From: Moraxella lacunata
Lineage (GTDB): Bacteria; Pseudomonadota; Gammaproteobacteria; Pseudomonadales; Moraxellaceae
Length of the DNA stretch: 64,000 nt
Direction: 5' to 3'
Assembly (NCBI RefSeq): GCF_900453205.1
Contig: NZ_UGQU01000002.1
Span: 1 to 64,000, forward strand
The position numbers were made by a program, and so were the translations under genes. Position 1 is the first letter of the stretch, and the number at the start of each line of letters is the position of its first letter. This document shows positions 1 to 9,938 of the stretch, one piece after another. The notes under the pieces were generated by a model. That model was not told where the DNA came from. It ran no database searches and saw only the letters and a program-made list of their open reading frames with translations.

Positions 1-2693
1 ATTAAGAATACGATATTCCTAAAAGGCAACGCTTTTTGCGTAGTCTCATCAATCAGAACAAAGCCTTTTTGGTCGTTTTTTTGGGTCGGATTGTGGCAAC
101 CTCGGCACTCATACCCACATACTCACCCCTCCATCACCTTCTCATTGCTCTTAACCCTAAACACCCCAGGTGTTGTGATAAACACGCCTTGTTCGTTCAT
201 TTTAAACTCAGAACCACAGATGTTGATGGATAATTGAGTGGGGCTTGTGATTTGGATTTTACCTTCTGTTGAGATAATCTCTATGTTGTCTTTGGCGATG
301 TGTTTGATGTTGCCTTGTTGGGCTTGTAGTTCTATGTCGTCTTTGGCGGTGTAGTGTTTAATACCTCCTGTTTGGACAAAGACTCTGATGCCGTTTTGGA
401 CGGTTAGATTGTACTTTGAGGTGGTGGCAAGGCTTAGGTCTTTGTTTGTGGTGATGGCAAGGTTGTTGTCGGTGGTGATGTGAATGTTTTGTTTGGCAGT
501 TAAGGTCATGCCCGCCAGTGAGCTAAGGACGATGTGTGGGTTTGACAGCTCTGGATGACTTAGGGTGTCATCTAAGTCGTCATCGTGGTGATTGACATGG
601 GCATGATGGTCATTGATCTCCCTACCTGTCATGCTTGTGTTAAGCCCATCTAAGGTGGGCATGAGGGTATTATCCAAGGCTCGCTCTTCGCATTGTGCTT
701 GGATGCTACTTTGTATGAGTGATGAGTGGGTGCTTGTGGCTTGTTCTAATTGACTTGTGGTCTCTTTGATGTCTTTGATGTGACTTGTGGCATGTGGCCT
801 CCCATGCGTGGTAATCACCACACCTTTATCTGCTCTTACCACCCCATGTCCATCAGTTCTCACCTCAAAGCCCTCGCCTCGGTATTCACCTCGTCCTTGG
901 GGGGTGGTAAGACGTCTGATGTGTCCTAGGTTAATCTCGGTGTGTAGGTGGTCGGATTTTAGGTGGGTTTGCAGTTTGTCTTTAGTGTCATCCATGATGA
1001 GTTGGTTGGATTTGTCTCCCCCATACTCTTTGGAGCGGATGCCAGAGAGGACTTTTTCATGAGGGAGGGTGTATAGAGGCATGTTGTTTGGATTGGTCAA
1101 AGAGCCTGCCACATAGGGCATGTCAGGATTGCCTCCAAAGAAGTCAATGATGACCTCTTGGCCTGCTCTGGGTAGTGCAATGTGCCCATAGTGATCTCCT
1201 GCCCAGGTACTGGCGACACGAAGATAGCAGGTGTTTATCTGACTTAGGTCATCTTTGTCATCACCGGTGCGATTGTCTACAAGGTGTCTTTGGGTGAGTG
1301 TGGGTTTATCCCAGTGAAACTTGACTTTGATGCGACCGTATTGGTCGGTGTGTATCTCTTCACCTTCTGGGGCGACGACAGTGGCGGTTTGGGTACGGGC
1401 AATGGGTCTTGGGCAGGGGGTTGTGGGCACAAGCGGATGTGTGGCAGGGTATGCGGTAAAGCTTGTATCAGCGGTATAGTACTGATGGGTGTTGTTGTCT
1501 TCATCGATGGGTTTGATGCTCATCTGTAAGGCGTAGACAACCCAGTCGGTATTCATGCTTTGATGAGGGTGACCTGTTAGGGTAAATAAATGGGCAACCT
1601 GTATGCCCTTTAGTCTGCCATGTGCGGTGGCACTTAGGCTTTGATGCCGATAAGAGGCGATAAGCTGTTCGTTTTTTGTGGCCAGCTCATCACCCCCCGC
1701 TCGTCTGCCTTGATGCCATTCATAGCGTTGTAGGTGATGGATGAGTGCCTGATGTGGTTTGTGTGTGTCAGTTTGCACCCCTTTTATGGTATCATGAGCC
1801 ATTAGGGGTTCATTAGGGGTTTTAAACTGATAATCAGATAAGAGACTTTGGGCACAGGTCAGTCTGCTTTTGGGGTTAAAGTGTTCTAGGTATTCAGCAT
1901 ACTCTGGCATACGCTGATTGGGTGGATAGAGCGTCAAGGTGTCATAAAAGGGATTGGCGTGTCTTTTTAGGTGACTGACATGGTCGGTGATGATTAGGGT
2001 GTGATTGTCTTTGGTGTGTTCAAAGTAAAAGCTGATGCCATGCTCACTCATGAGGCGAGTGATGAATGCGTAGTCTGATTCGTCATATTGGGTTTGGTAG
2101 TCTTGTTCAGGATAGTCATGGATGAGTTCAAACTGCCAAGGATAAGGGTAGCAGGATAACACCTCTTCGATGATTTGTGGGATGGATTTGTGTTGGTGGA
2201 TGTGGTAGTTATTTGTTTTGGTGAGTAGGTAAGTCCATGGAGATAAGGTGAGTTCATAGACGGCATGCCTGTTGTGTGTGGTGAGTTTGGCACAGCTGGT
2301 GATGATGCCATGTCTTGTGACTTGTCCTGTGATGGTTCTATCATCGATGGGGTGTTTGTCATTTAAGTCAAGGGATATGCCTAAGGGCGTGCCGATGAGG
2401 GAGCTTAGGTCTAAGTGAGAGGCGACGCTTTGGTAGGAGGTGGTGCCTTGGTGGGGGGTACCCTCTTTGGGGTGGATGATACTGCCATGATAAGCTTCAA
2501 AACTGACATAACCTTCTAGCCCCTCTATACCATGGGCAGGGTTGCCATGTTCGTCTTTGGCTTTGACGATGAGTTTGTATTCAAACAGTCCGTTGATACT
2601 CTCTACCCCTTGTAAGCTGTCGAACCATAGATAAGGCGTGCCAGATACACTTTTGGGCAGATAAACAGAGTGTAGATGAGCACGATGGTTCAT
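1..2693 (-). pseudogene. vgrG: vgrG copy A, T6SS spike protein, frameshifted before its tail
   Basis: This is a VgrG (TssI) spike gene: an N-terminal gp27-like region, a gp5-type OB domain and a DUF2345 beta-helix, with protein sequence identical to copies C, D and E for about 850 residues. The reading frame stops just after SNEKVMEG, at 123. The other copies have six C (six G in the coding strand) at this point; here there are four, giving ATG GAG GGG TGA. The out-of-frame DNA at 1-122 matches the start of the tail of copy E (24471-24593) but has further one-base differences in short homopolymers. The start codon has a good AAGGAG Shine-Dalgarno. Its leader differs from the other four copies. 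The truncated protein keeps the whole spike body but lacks the adaptor tail. The indels could be true decay, phase variation, or poor sequence at a contig edge. Confidence 0.8.
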
Positions 2694-2777
2694 GGGGGTA
2701 TCTCCTTATGGGCAAGATGTCATGTGTGTGATGTGTGTGGTATATATTTCTGGGCTGTGTTGAACAGACATGCAGGG

Positions 2778-2832
2778 TTAATGAGAATGATTTGATTGTA
2801 GCATGGGAGGTGGGAGGGGTCAAGGGGGGGGG
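2778..2832 (-). promoter_or_regulatory. vgrG A promoter with homopolymer spacer, G4-type motif and Fur-like box
   Basis: Read on the minus strand: a nine-C tract, TTGACC (-35, 2818-2823), a 17-bp spacer starting with C residues, TACAAT (-10, 2795-2800) preceded by TG (extended -10), then a Fur-like AATGAGAATGATT (2778-2793). On the plus strand 2805-2832 has four G runs separated by AGGT, A and TCAA, which fits a G-quadruplex pattern. Spacing is ideal for sigma70. Confidence 0.7.
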
Positions 2833-2914
2833 TACTCTTAAAATAACACCGCAAAGAAAACCGTTGGTGGCAAGCAATGCTTATCCATAACGGTTTCTTC
2901 CATGTTAACAGTTA

Positions 2915-4300
2915 TTACCTAAACCCGTCAATAACCATTGGTCTTGTTGGCTGGCTAGAATTACCATTGATTTTATTGTTTTCACCACCTTTGTTGGCGA
3001 TATCCCCATACTCCAAAGAATTATGAATGTAAGTACCATAGATATATTTCATATCGCTATCATTTAATAATGGTACTGCATATCCACCACCTTTTTTAGT
3101 GTAGTTTGTTAAAATGTAGTTGTAACATTTATTATAAAAGGCGTTTAAGATTTTATCGGATTTCATCTCATTTAAATATTTATCAATGTTTTTCATGGCA
3201 TCGTGTTCTTTTTTATTTTTGTTTTGTGGGTTTGAAGCGGAATGATATTTTCTAGCCCTATACCCTGCTTTTTTAATAGCTACCGCTTTTAAGATTTCAA
3301 AACAAATAAATTGATAGTGAAATTTGACGGTTCTCTTTGCGTAGACTTGCATAAGGCGACCATGTTCTTGGGCGGTGCGACCTGTCACTGGTTTTTCAGT
3401 TAACTGCTTTTTAGTATAATAGCCTTTACTTACAAACCAATTATAATCAATATACTCTTTATCCTGACGGTAGTCAGTGGTCAATTTTCTACTGACTTCC
3501 CTGTATTCCTCTGGATACCCTCCCCCAATGTCTGAATGAGCCCCAGGTAGGCTACACTCAAAGCCAATACCATCTTTGATTGCCCCCTTGATTTGGGTTA
3601 GAGGAAAATGATAGCGGTAATCGTTTTGGGCAGTCAAATGAAAAATATAGTTAATGTCTTGGGGTTTGCCGATGTCTAGACCTAATTCTTTAACATCATT
3701 ATAATGTTTAACATCGTCAGATGAGACGGTATCTAATATCCCAACGAAGTTAATTTTGCTTCTTTTGAATGTTTCTGTTTGTTTTATATGGCTACAAAAA
3801 TGTCTCGCCCAAGCCGCTCCACGACTAAATCCATAAACATTAAAAATAATATTTGCAGGTTCTATATTTGTCTTTTGAACCATTCTGTGTAGTTGACTTG
3901 TCAAAGAATTACGACGAGTGGTTCGTCCGCTAGACCCTGTCGCTAAACCCAAGCCTTGACTATCATCATTTTTATACTGGGTGGTACCAGAACCCTCTAC
4001 ATACAGTTTAATAACATTGTTGCCATCAGCTTCCATCATCTCAAACAATAAAGCAATGTTAGAATAATAATTGGTATAGCTTCTTTGACTTGGTCTATCC
4101 AAGTGTTTTAACTCAGGGTCTCTATGAGCGGCTGAGTTATAAATATTATTACCTGTACCATCAAAGAAGATATGAATCGTTATGGTTTTTAACTTCACAT
4201 CCTTACTGGTGTTGGTAGGTTTGGTGGTGGTACCATTTCCTATTGGGCTTGTACCTGCTTTTTTGATGGTAGAACCGCCATCTTGATTGTAATTTGCCAT
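2915..4300 (-). CDS. Tle1-family T6SS phospholipase effector (DUF2235)
   Basis: This is a 461-residue DUF2235 alpha/beta hydrolase, the family of Tle1 antibacterial phospholipase effectors, which attack membrane phospholipids of the recipient cell. The fold starts with the typical FFDGTGNN motif. The nucleophile elbow is GFSRG (Ser near residue 159), an acidic residue follows in LDTVSSDD (near 188), and GAHSDIGGG (near 253) carries the probable catalytic His. There is no signal peptide, as expected for T6SS cargo. The ATG at 4300 is chosen because GAGGATAATT precedes it; a TTG 12 bases upstream is unlikely. It is the last gene of the vgrG B module, after the DUF2931-like gene (20-base gap), and ends just before the vgrG A promoter. 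An imperfect hairpin lies near 2850-2905. Confidence 0.85.
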   Translation of the reverse strand: MANYNQDGGSTIKKAGTSPIGNGTTTKPTNTSKDVKLKTITIHIFFDGTGNNIYNSAAHRDPELKHLDRPSQRSYTNYYSNIALLFEMMEADGNNVIKLYVEGSGTTQYKNDDSQGLGLATGSSGRTTRRNSLTSQLHRMVQKTNIEPANIIFNVYGFSRGAAWARHFCSHIKQTETFKRSKINFVGILDTVSSDDVKHYNDVKELGLDIGKPQDINYIFHLTAQNDYRYHFPLTQIKGAIKDGIGFECSLPGAHSDIGGGYPEEYREVSRKLTTDYRQDKEYIDYNWFVSKGYYTKKQLTEKPVTGRTAQEHGRLMQVYAKRTVKFHYQFICFEILKAVAIKKAGYRARKYHSASNPQNKNKKEHDAMKNIDKYLNEMKSDKILNAFYNKCYNYILTNYTKKGGGYAVPLLNDSDMKYIYGTYIHNSLEYGDIANKGGENNKINGNSSQPTRPMVIDGFR

Positions 4301-4320
4301 AATTATCCTCAAATTTAATA

Positions 4321-5487
4321 TTAAAATTTATCAAACTCTTCTACATAAGCCACTTCTGATAACAGTTTTTTGTCGCCTTGTTTAAACCAAACTTTAAGAA
4401 GTTCATCATTGACAAGCTCCACTTCAATCTCCACAGGTTTGGACATATCAAAATTGTCTTGCCAGTATTGGTAATATTCTGAGGAACGATCGCTTCCCCC
4501 AGTACCAAACATATCGCCCGATAAATTGAGTAGCAACTCGTAAGGCTTGTCATCTATGGCAAAGCGTAGCACAAACACCACAGGAATGGATTTAAAGGGT
4601 TCGGTGTGTTCTTCTGGTTTATGGATAATGAATTCTTCGCCATTCAACAGATTGGTTCTATAAGCAAGCAATTTGGCATTGCGACCCGTCAGCTTAAAAT
4701 GCACTTGTACAGGATCAAAAAACCCTTCGTTGTAATACAGATGTGCCTTTTCTTGAAAGTCTTTGTATTCTTCTCCTAACTTATAATTTCTGGCAGAAGT
4801 TTCTCGGTCTGCAATTTCATAACAGATGTCCGTACCCTTCGTAGCATAAGTTTGATAGCACCGCTCTCCCCGCTGTAAGGCTTCAATTTCTGGAGGATAA
4901 GTGGCATCTTCTAACGTATCTTGCCACCAATCATAGTCAATGGGTGTGGCTTGATAGGTGCCAATCAGTCTTGCTTCATAGCCTGAGATATACAGATAGA
5001 TTTTGCCCTTAGGGGCAAACCAAAAGACTAAATGTTCGTACCTGCGACCTGTTTTTAGGGGAAAATATTTATCTGCATACATTATTTGTGGAACAGTCTC
5101 CTTAAACATCGCCTTAATCCGCTCATAAGGCAAATCGGTTTTTAACTCATAAAACTGATCATCGGTAGAAGAATATAATAATAACTCCACACGAGCAGGA
5201 ATGTCCCAAGTGTCGTAAGTTTTGGGTTGGGGTATAAAACTATTCGGTGCACCCCCTGTCCCTTGCTCCATATACCCAAACCAAAAAAAGGGCTTACCAT
5301 CTTTATTAAACAGTTTTGAATGCTTACGATTATTGCCTATATTATAAGAATAGACAGAGTCGAAATTCACGCTATACTCAGCTTTGTCCATCATCTGATA
5401 CCTCTTATAACCAAAAAAAATAACAATTGCTAACAGCCCTAAACCTACCAAAACAAATTTGAGATTTTTAGGAATTTTTTGCTTCAT
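4321..5487 (-). CDS. DUF2931-like membrane-anchored protein, probable Tle1 immunity
   Basis: This 388-residue protein has a short basic N-terminus and one transmembrane segment (about residues 11-28, LVGLGLLAIVIFFGY), leaving a large extracytoplasmic domain rich in Trp and Tyr, with features such as PARVELLLYSS and FWFAPKGKIYLYISG. The pattern resembles DUF2931, which is often found beside Tle1/DUF2235 effectors. A membrane anchor with a periplasmic domain suits an immunity protein against a phospholipase delivered to the periplasm; that role is inferred from position between vgrG B and the Tle1 gene. Two ATGs lie six bases apart; the second (5487) is preferred because AAGG is then seven bases upstream, while the first sits almost on top of it. 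Confidence 0.65.
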   Translation of the reverse strand: MKQKIPKNLKFVLVGLGLLAIVIFFGYKRYQMMDKAEYSVNFDSVYSYNIGNNRKHSKLFNKDGKPFFWFGYMEQGTGGAPNSFIPQPKTYDTWDIPARVELLLYSSTDDQFYELKTDLPYERIKAMFKETVPQIMYADKYFPLKTGRRYEHLVFWFAPKGKIYLYISGYEARLIGTYQATPIDYDWWQDTLEDATYPPEIEALQRGERCYQTYATKGTDICYEIADRETSARNYKLGEEYKDFQEKAHLYYNEGFFDPVQVHFKLTGRNAKLLAYRTNLLNGEEFIIHKPEEHTEPFKSIPVVFVLRFAIDDKPYELLLNLSGDMFGTGGSDRSSEYYQYWQDNFDMSKPVEIEVELVNDELLKVWFKQGDKKLLSEVAYVEEFDKF

Positions 5488-5513
5488 AGGCATACCTTAT
5501 ATAAAAATGCAAC

Positions 5514-8318
5514 TTAATTTTCTTCATTTCTCTCATCATCCAAATCCTGATAAATGAAAATTTCTTCACTGCTAAATCCTGTGTTGATTCGCATAGTATA
5601 GCCTTCATCATCTGTTTTTCCACGATAAACGGTACCATTTGGGGTGATGATTTTGTATTTAAATCCAACAATAGGGTCGTTATTATCATCCAATAATCTA
5701 AACGCCTCATCGTGGGTCATATGAAATTCTGGCAGAGCATAATTTAGGGAATTACCCCCCAACACCTCCACAGATGAATGTAGCTTAATCTTTTTAGGCG
5801 AGCCTATCTCCACCCCCTCTTTATCTATCTTGATATAACTGCCATTGGAAGTTAAGATGATTTCTTTATCAGCGACAATCTCAATGTTGTTTTTGGCACT
5901 GATTAATTTTAGTACTTGCTCTGCAATGATTTCTATATCATCGCTTTGGGCTTGAATTTGAATTTTACCACGAGCAGTAAATAGCTTTATACCTAAGTTT
6001 TGTACCAACACCCTTAACCCCTGTGCAATGTTTGTTAATAAGTTTTTTGCACTGGCAATGCTCAATGTTCCTTGTGTGGTTAATGTGGTATTTTTTTGGC
6101 TTGCGATATTAATGTTGTTTTGTGATGATAGTATGGTACTGTCTTTTGATGATAACAGCAACTGGGCAGAGGATAGTTCAGGGTGTATTTGACTATTGTC
6201 TTCATCGTCCAACTCACTTTCGTGCAACTCGTCCTTGATGATGTTGTTGCCCATAAGGCCATCTAAGTCCTGCTTAAATGATTCTTCCACGTCAATGTCT
6301 AATGATGATTCATTAACATCATGAGATGCCGAGAGTTTTAAAAAAGACTTATGAATTTGATGAGAAACCATTAAAGATTCAGAAGACTCCCCCACATCCT
6401 TCACATGCCCCACCGTCCCCTGCCTCCCATGCGTGGTAATCACCACACCTTTATCTGCTCTTACCACCCCATGTCCATCAGTTCTCACCTCAAAGCCCTC
6501 GCCTCGGTATTCACCTCGTCCTTGGGGGGTGGTAAGACGTCTGATGTGTCCTAGGTTAATCTCGGTGTGTAGGTGGTCGGATTTTAGGTGGGTTTGCAGT
6601 TTGTCTTTAGTGTCATCCATGATGAGTTGGTTGGATTTGTCTCCCCCATACTCTTTGGAGCGGATGCCAGAGAGGACTTTTTCATGAGGGAGGGTGTATA
6701 GAGGCATGTTGTTTGGATTGGTCAAAGAGCCTGCCACATAGGGCATGTCAGGATTGCCTCCAAAGAAGTCAATGATGACCTCTTGGCCTGCTCTGGGTAG
6801 TGCAATGTGCCCATAGTGATCTCCTGCCCAGGTACTGGCGACACGAAGATAGCAGGTGTTTATCTGACTTAGGTCATCTTTGTCATCACCGGTGCGATTG
6901 TCTACAAGGTGTCTTTGGGTGAGTGTGGGTTTATCCCAGTGAAACTTGACTTTGATGCGACCGTATTGGTCGGTGTGTATCTCTTCACCTTCTGGGGCGA
7001 CGACAGTGGCGGTTTGGGTACGGGCAATGGGTCTTGGGCAGGGGGTTGTGGGCACAAGCGGATGTGTGGCAGGGTATGCGGTAAAGCTTGTATCAGCGGT
7101 ATAGTACTGATGGGTGTTGTTGTCTTCATCGATGGGTTTGATGCTCATCTGTAAGGCGTAGACAACCCAGTCGGTATTCATGCTTTGATGAGGGTGACCT
7201 GTTAGGGTAAATAAATGGGCAACCTGTATGCCCTTTAGTCTGCCATGTGCGGTGGCACTTAGGCTTTGATGCCGATAAGAGGCGATAAGCTGTTCGTTTT
7301 TTGTGGCCAGCTCATCACCCCCCGCTCGTCTGCCTTGATGCCATTCATAGCGTTGTAGGTGATGGATGAGTGCCTGATGTGGTTTGTGTGTGTCAGTTTG
7401 CACCCCTTTTATGGTATCATGAGCCATTAGGGGTTCATTAGGGGTTTTAAACTGATAATCAGATAAGAGACTTTGGGCACAGGTCAGTCTGCTTTTGGGG
7501 TTAAAGTGTTCTAGGTATTCAGCATACTCTGGCATACGCTGATTGGGTGGATAGAGCGTCAAGGTGTCATAAAAGGGATTGGCGTGTCTTTTTAGGTGAC
7601 TGACATGGTCGGTGATGATTAGGGTGTGATTGTCTTTGGTGTGTTCAAAGTAAAAGCTGATGCCATGCTCACTCATGAGGCGAGTGATGAATGCGTAGTC
7701 TGATTCGTCATATTGGGTTTGGTAGTCTTGTTCAGGATAGTCATGGATGAGTTCAAACTGCCAAGGATAAGGGTAGCAGGATAACACCTCTTCGATGATT
7801 TGTGGGATGGATTTGTGTTGGTGGATGTGGTAGTTATTTGTTTTGGTGAGTAGGTAAGTCCATGGAGATAAGGTGAGTTCATAGACGGCATGCCTGTTGT
7901 GTGTGGTGAGTTTGGCACAGCTGGTGATGATGCCATGTCTTGTGACTTGTCCTGTGATGGTTCTATCATCGATGGGGTGTTTGTCATTTAAGTCAAGGGA
8001 TATGCCTAAGGGCGTGCCGATGAGGGAGCTTAGGTCTAAGTGAGAGGCGACGCTTTGGTAGGAGGTGGTGCCTTGGTGGGGGGTACCCTCTTTGGGGTGG
8101 ATGATACTGCCATGATAAGCTTCAAAACTGACATAACCTTCTAGCCCCTCTATACCATGGGCAGGGTTGCCATGTTCGTCTTTGGCTTTGACGATGAGTT
8201 TGTATTCAAACAGTCCGTTGATACTCTCTACCCCTTGTAAGCTGTCGAACCATAGATAAGGCGTGCCAGATACACTTTTGGGCAGATAAACAGAGTGTAG
8301 ATGAGCACGATGGTTCAT
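5514..8318 (-). CDS. vgrG: vgrG copy B, T6SS spike protein with divergent beta-helix and tail
   Basis: A 934-residue VgrG. Residues 1 to about 641 (ending GVVITTHGR) are identical to the other four copies and contain the gp27-like and gp5-like modules. From there the beta-helix region is different, with repeated DUF2345-style strands (for example NINIASQKNTTLTTQGTLSIASAK). The last 70 residues (from MTHDEAFRLLDD) form a small TTR-like domain, with the pattern of a host-loop and a GKTDDEGYT turn. In enteroaggregative E. coli a TTR domain on VgrG1 binds Tle1; the gene two places downstream here is a Tle1, so the same recruitment is likely. This is the only copy whose divergence from the others begins before the beta-helix, so its exchange point is different. 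Confidence 0.93.
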   Translation of the reverse strand: MNHRAHLHSVYLPKSVSGTPYLWFDSLQGVESINGLFEYKLIVKAKDEHGNPAHGIEGLEGYVSFEAYHGSIIHPKEGTPHQGTTSYQSVASHLDLSSLIGTPLGISLDLNDKHPIDDRTITGQVTRHGIITSCAKLTTHNRHAVYELTLSPWTYLLTKTNNYHIHQHKSIPQIIEEVLSCYPYPWQFELIHDYPEQDYQTQYDESDYAFITRLMSEHGISFYFEHTKDNHTLIITDHVSHLKRHANPFYDTLTLYPPNQRMPEYAEYLEHFNPKSRLTCAQSLLSDYQFKTPNEPLMAHDTIKGVQTDTHKPHQALIHHLQRYEWHQGRRAGGDELATKNEQLIASYRHQSLSATAHGRLKGIQVAHLFTLTGHPHQSMNTDWVVYALQMSIKPIDEDNNTHQYYTADTSFTAYPATHPLVPTTPCPRPIARTQTATVVAPEGEEIHTDQYGRIKVKFHWDKPTLTQRHLVDNRTGDDKDDLSQINTCYLRVASTWAGDHYGHIALPRAGQEVIIDFFGGNPDMPYVAGSLTNPNNMPLYTLPHEKVLSGIRSKEYGGDKSNQLIMDDTKDKLQTHLKSDHLHTEINLGHIRRLTTPQGRGEYRGEGFEVRTDGHGVVRADKGVVITTHGRQGTVGHVKDVGESSESLMVSHQIHKSFLKLSASHDVNESSLDIDVEESFKQDLDGLMGNNIIKDELHESELDDEDNSQIHPELSSAQLLLSSKDSTILSSQNNINIASQKNTTLTTQGTLSIASAKNLLTNIAQGLRVLVQNLGIKLFTARGKIQIQAQSDDIEIIAEQVLKLISAKNNIEIVADKEIILTSNGSYIKIDKEGVEIGSPKKIKLHSSVEVLGGNSLNYALPEFHMTHDEAFRLLDDNNDPIVGFKYKIITPNGTVYRGKTDDEGYTMRINTGFSSEEIFIYQDLDDERNEEN

Positions 8319-8356
8319 GGGATGTCCTTATTGAATGATTGAATGGTTAGGTGGGG

Positions 8357-8423
8357 TTAATGAGAATGATTTAGGAGTGATTGGATTTTAGCATGGGAGG
8401 TGGGAGGGGGTCAAGGGGGGGGG
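8357..8423 (-). promoter_or_regulatory. vgrG B promoter with homopolymer spacer, G4-type motif and Fur-like box
   Basis: TTGACC (8409-8414) and extended -10 TGCTAAAAT (-10 at 8385-8390) are separated by 18 bp; the first spacer bases are a C tract. A nine-base G/C tract (8415-8423) abuts the -35. A Fur-like TTAATGAGAATGATTTA (8357-8373) lies just after the predicted start point. AAGGA precedes the ATG by seven bases. Confidence 0.7.
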
Positions 8424-8425
8424 TG

Positions 8426-8454
8426 AAAAAACACAGCTAGAAGCTGTGTTTTTT
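8426..8454 (-). terminator. Rho-independent terminator after the PoNi-like gene
   Basis: A perfect 13-bp stem, AAAAAACACAGCT and its complement, around an AGA loop. It ends the transcript of the gene starting at 9569 and sits directly upstream of the vgrG B promoter, so it separates two modules. The A/T ends make it bidirectional. Confidence 0.85.
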
Positions 8455-8471
8455 GGGGTGTGTTTAACGGA

Positions 8472-9569
8472 TTATTTTTTTGCATTGGCGAGGATTTCTT
8501 CTGGGATGAGACTGATGCCATGCTCTGTGAGTTTGCACCAAACATAAGCCTGTGATTTAGATAAGTGGCTTGGGGTTGGGTAAATGGGTGATACATCACC
8601 GATGTTTAGGTAGATGATTTTTTTAGTCATGCGGTCTTGGTAATAACCTGATACAGTAGCAGGTTGTCCTTCTTGGATGATGCAGGTTTCATCATATTTG
8701 GGTGGGGTGGTTGGTGTTGGCTTAGGACTGTTTTGTCTTGCCCACGCCACCAAATCTTTGGGGTAATGGATGAATTTGTGCAAGGGTGTATCGTCCAAAT
8801 CAAAAAGATAGACAAGGCATGCTGGCACAAATTCCCAGTAGCCAAAATAGCCGTATTCATCTTCCATTCTAAGATGGCTGTTATGCCATAGCTTATCATT
8901 GTGGTATTCGTACCATTCTTCTAGGTTTTGTCTTAGCTCATCGATGATGGCGTCTTTGATTTTTTGGGTGTTGCCTGTGTTGTGATATAAATCATCTAGG
9001 CAGTCACAGATAATCGTATACCAAGGGTTGTTGTATAAACCACCGTCCACATTGCCAGCTCGCACTTCTTGCACAAGACCACTGATTCTAAACAAACGGT
9101 CAGTCATTGCATCGGTGGCATCAAAGACATCTTGGTTTTGACCTTCTGCCAACAGCTTAATTTTAGGTAATAAATCACGGCAATCTAACAAATAGGCTAG
9201 ACTGATAAATTGTAAGACTTTGTCAGAATTAGAACCTAAAACACTTGGTAGACTGCCTTCATCATAATGATGTTTGGCAATGGCGGCAGCTTCATTTTCT
9301 TTGCATTCGATACATTTGTATAGATAAGGAATCAGAGTCTTGATGTCATCACCTGCGGTATAGGCAAGTAGGAGTTGTCCGTAATATACATCAAATAGGA
9401 TTATCCAGTCTGGCTGTAAATCCACAGACAAGAAATTAAATTCATCCACATAATGGTTTTGGTCTTGTATACTGTAATCAACAACATCATCATAGTATTC
9501 TTTCATTTTTTCATAATAATCCTTGGTCATAAACTTCTGACGGCGTTTTTGGATAAAGGCGTTTGGCAT
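8472..9569 (-). CDS. PoNi-like T6SS immunity protein (DUF1910/DUF1911), orphan
   Basis: A 365-residue soluble protein. The segment with EYGYFGYWEF, ACLVYLFDLDD and YPKDLVAWAR (about residues 236-283) is the hallmark of DUF1911, the C-terminal half of PoNi, the immunity family against PoNe DNase effectors; the helical N-terminal part fits DUF1910. An extra 70-residue C-terminal region (from CIIQEGQPATVSGYY) has a pattern of a small beta-rich domain that I do not recognise. The start is supported by TAGGAG seven bases upstream. No intact effector is next to it: only a 46-codon effector-like remnant lies upstream, so this appears to be an orphan immunity gene retained after its partner was lost. 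Confidence 0.75.
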   Translation of the reverse strand: MPNAFIQKRRQKFMTKDYYEKMKEYYDDVVDYSIQDQNHYVDEFNFLSVDLQPDWIILFDVYYGQLLLAYTAGDDIKTLIPYLYKCIECKENEAAAIAKHHYDEGSLPSVLGSNSDKVLQFISLAYLLDCRDLLPKIKLLAEGQNQDVFDATDAMTDRLFRISGLVQEVRAGNVDGGLYNNPWYTIICDCLDDLYHNTGNTQKIKDAIIDELRQNLEEWYEYHNDKLWHNSHLRMEDEYGYFGYWEFVPACLVYLFDLDDTPLHKFIHYPKDLVAWARQNSPKPTPTTPPKYDETCIIQEGQPATVSGYYQDRMTKKIIYLNIGDVSPIYPTPSHLSKSQAYVWCKLTEHGISLIPEEILANAKK

Positions 9570-9598
9570 GATATGCTCCTAGGTTGGTGTTAATCGGA

Positions 9599-9739
9599 TT
9601 ATTTTGCTTGTTTAGCTTGAGTTTTTGGTTTGTTGGCATTGGCAACACGGGTATTGATGGATTTATCAATATCTGCGTCCGTCCAATGAAAGGTTGGGGT
9701 GTGGTCTGGTTCGTGGTCTTTGTCGTTGACGAGCTTGTA
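9599..9739 (-). pseudogene. C-terminal remnant of a lost T6SS effector gene
   Basis: An open frame of 46 codons ending in TAA directly before the PoNi-like gene (29-base gap), without a start codon and preceded by an in-frame stop. The residues include HEPDHTPTFHWTDADIDKSI followed by a basic, low-complexity end (NKPKTQAKQAK). The position, immediately 5' of an immunity gene, and good codon structure suggest the 3' end of a deleted effector. The family cannot be assigned from so short a piece. Confidence 0.5.
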
Positions 9740-9938
9740 TTAATATCAATTTATCCTACCGACCGATAACTTGCCATTATTATAAACAAAGAGTACAACT
9801 AACAAAATTGAATTTTGCTACGGAAATCATTCACTCGAGCTTATAGAAAGGTCAGTTTTCGTTATTGTTTGACAAACCTTACTATGAACTGCAAACGTAG
9901 TACTTTTTCATTTTGCAGAGTGTATATTTACTCCTGCT
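9740..9938. other. non-coding scar between effector remnant and membrane protein gene
   Basis: About 200 bases without a convincing frame on either strand and without a clear terminator. It is probably a deletion junction, since coding remains on one side end abruptly. Confidence 0.4.

Noticed and set aside
787-1529. Plus-strand open frames inside vgrG (787-1062, 1284-1529) that recur at the same place in all copies
   Set aside because: They recur only because vgrG is repeated; composition and lack of Shine-Dalgarno mark them as shadows of the vgrG frame.
9584-9769. Plus-strand 61-codon frame over the effector remnant
   Set aside because: Antisense to the remnant in which codon structure is better, and no ribosome binding site.
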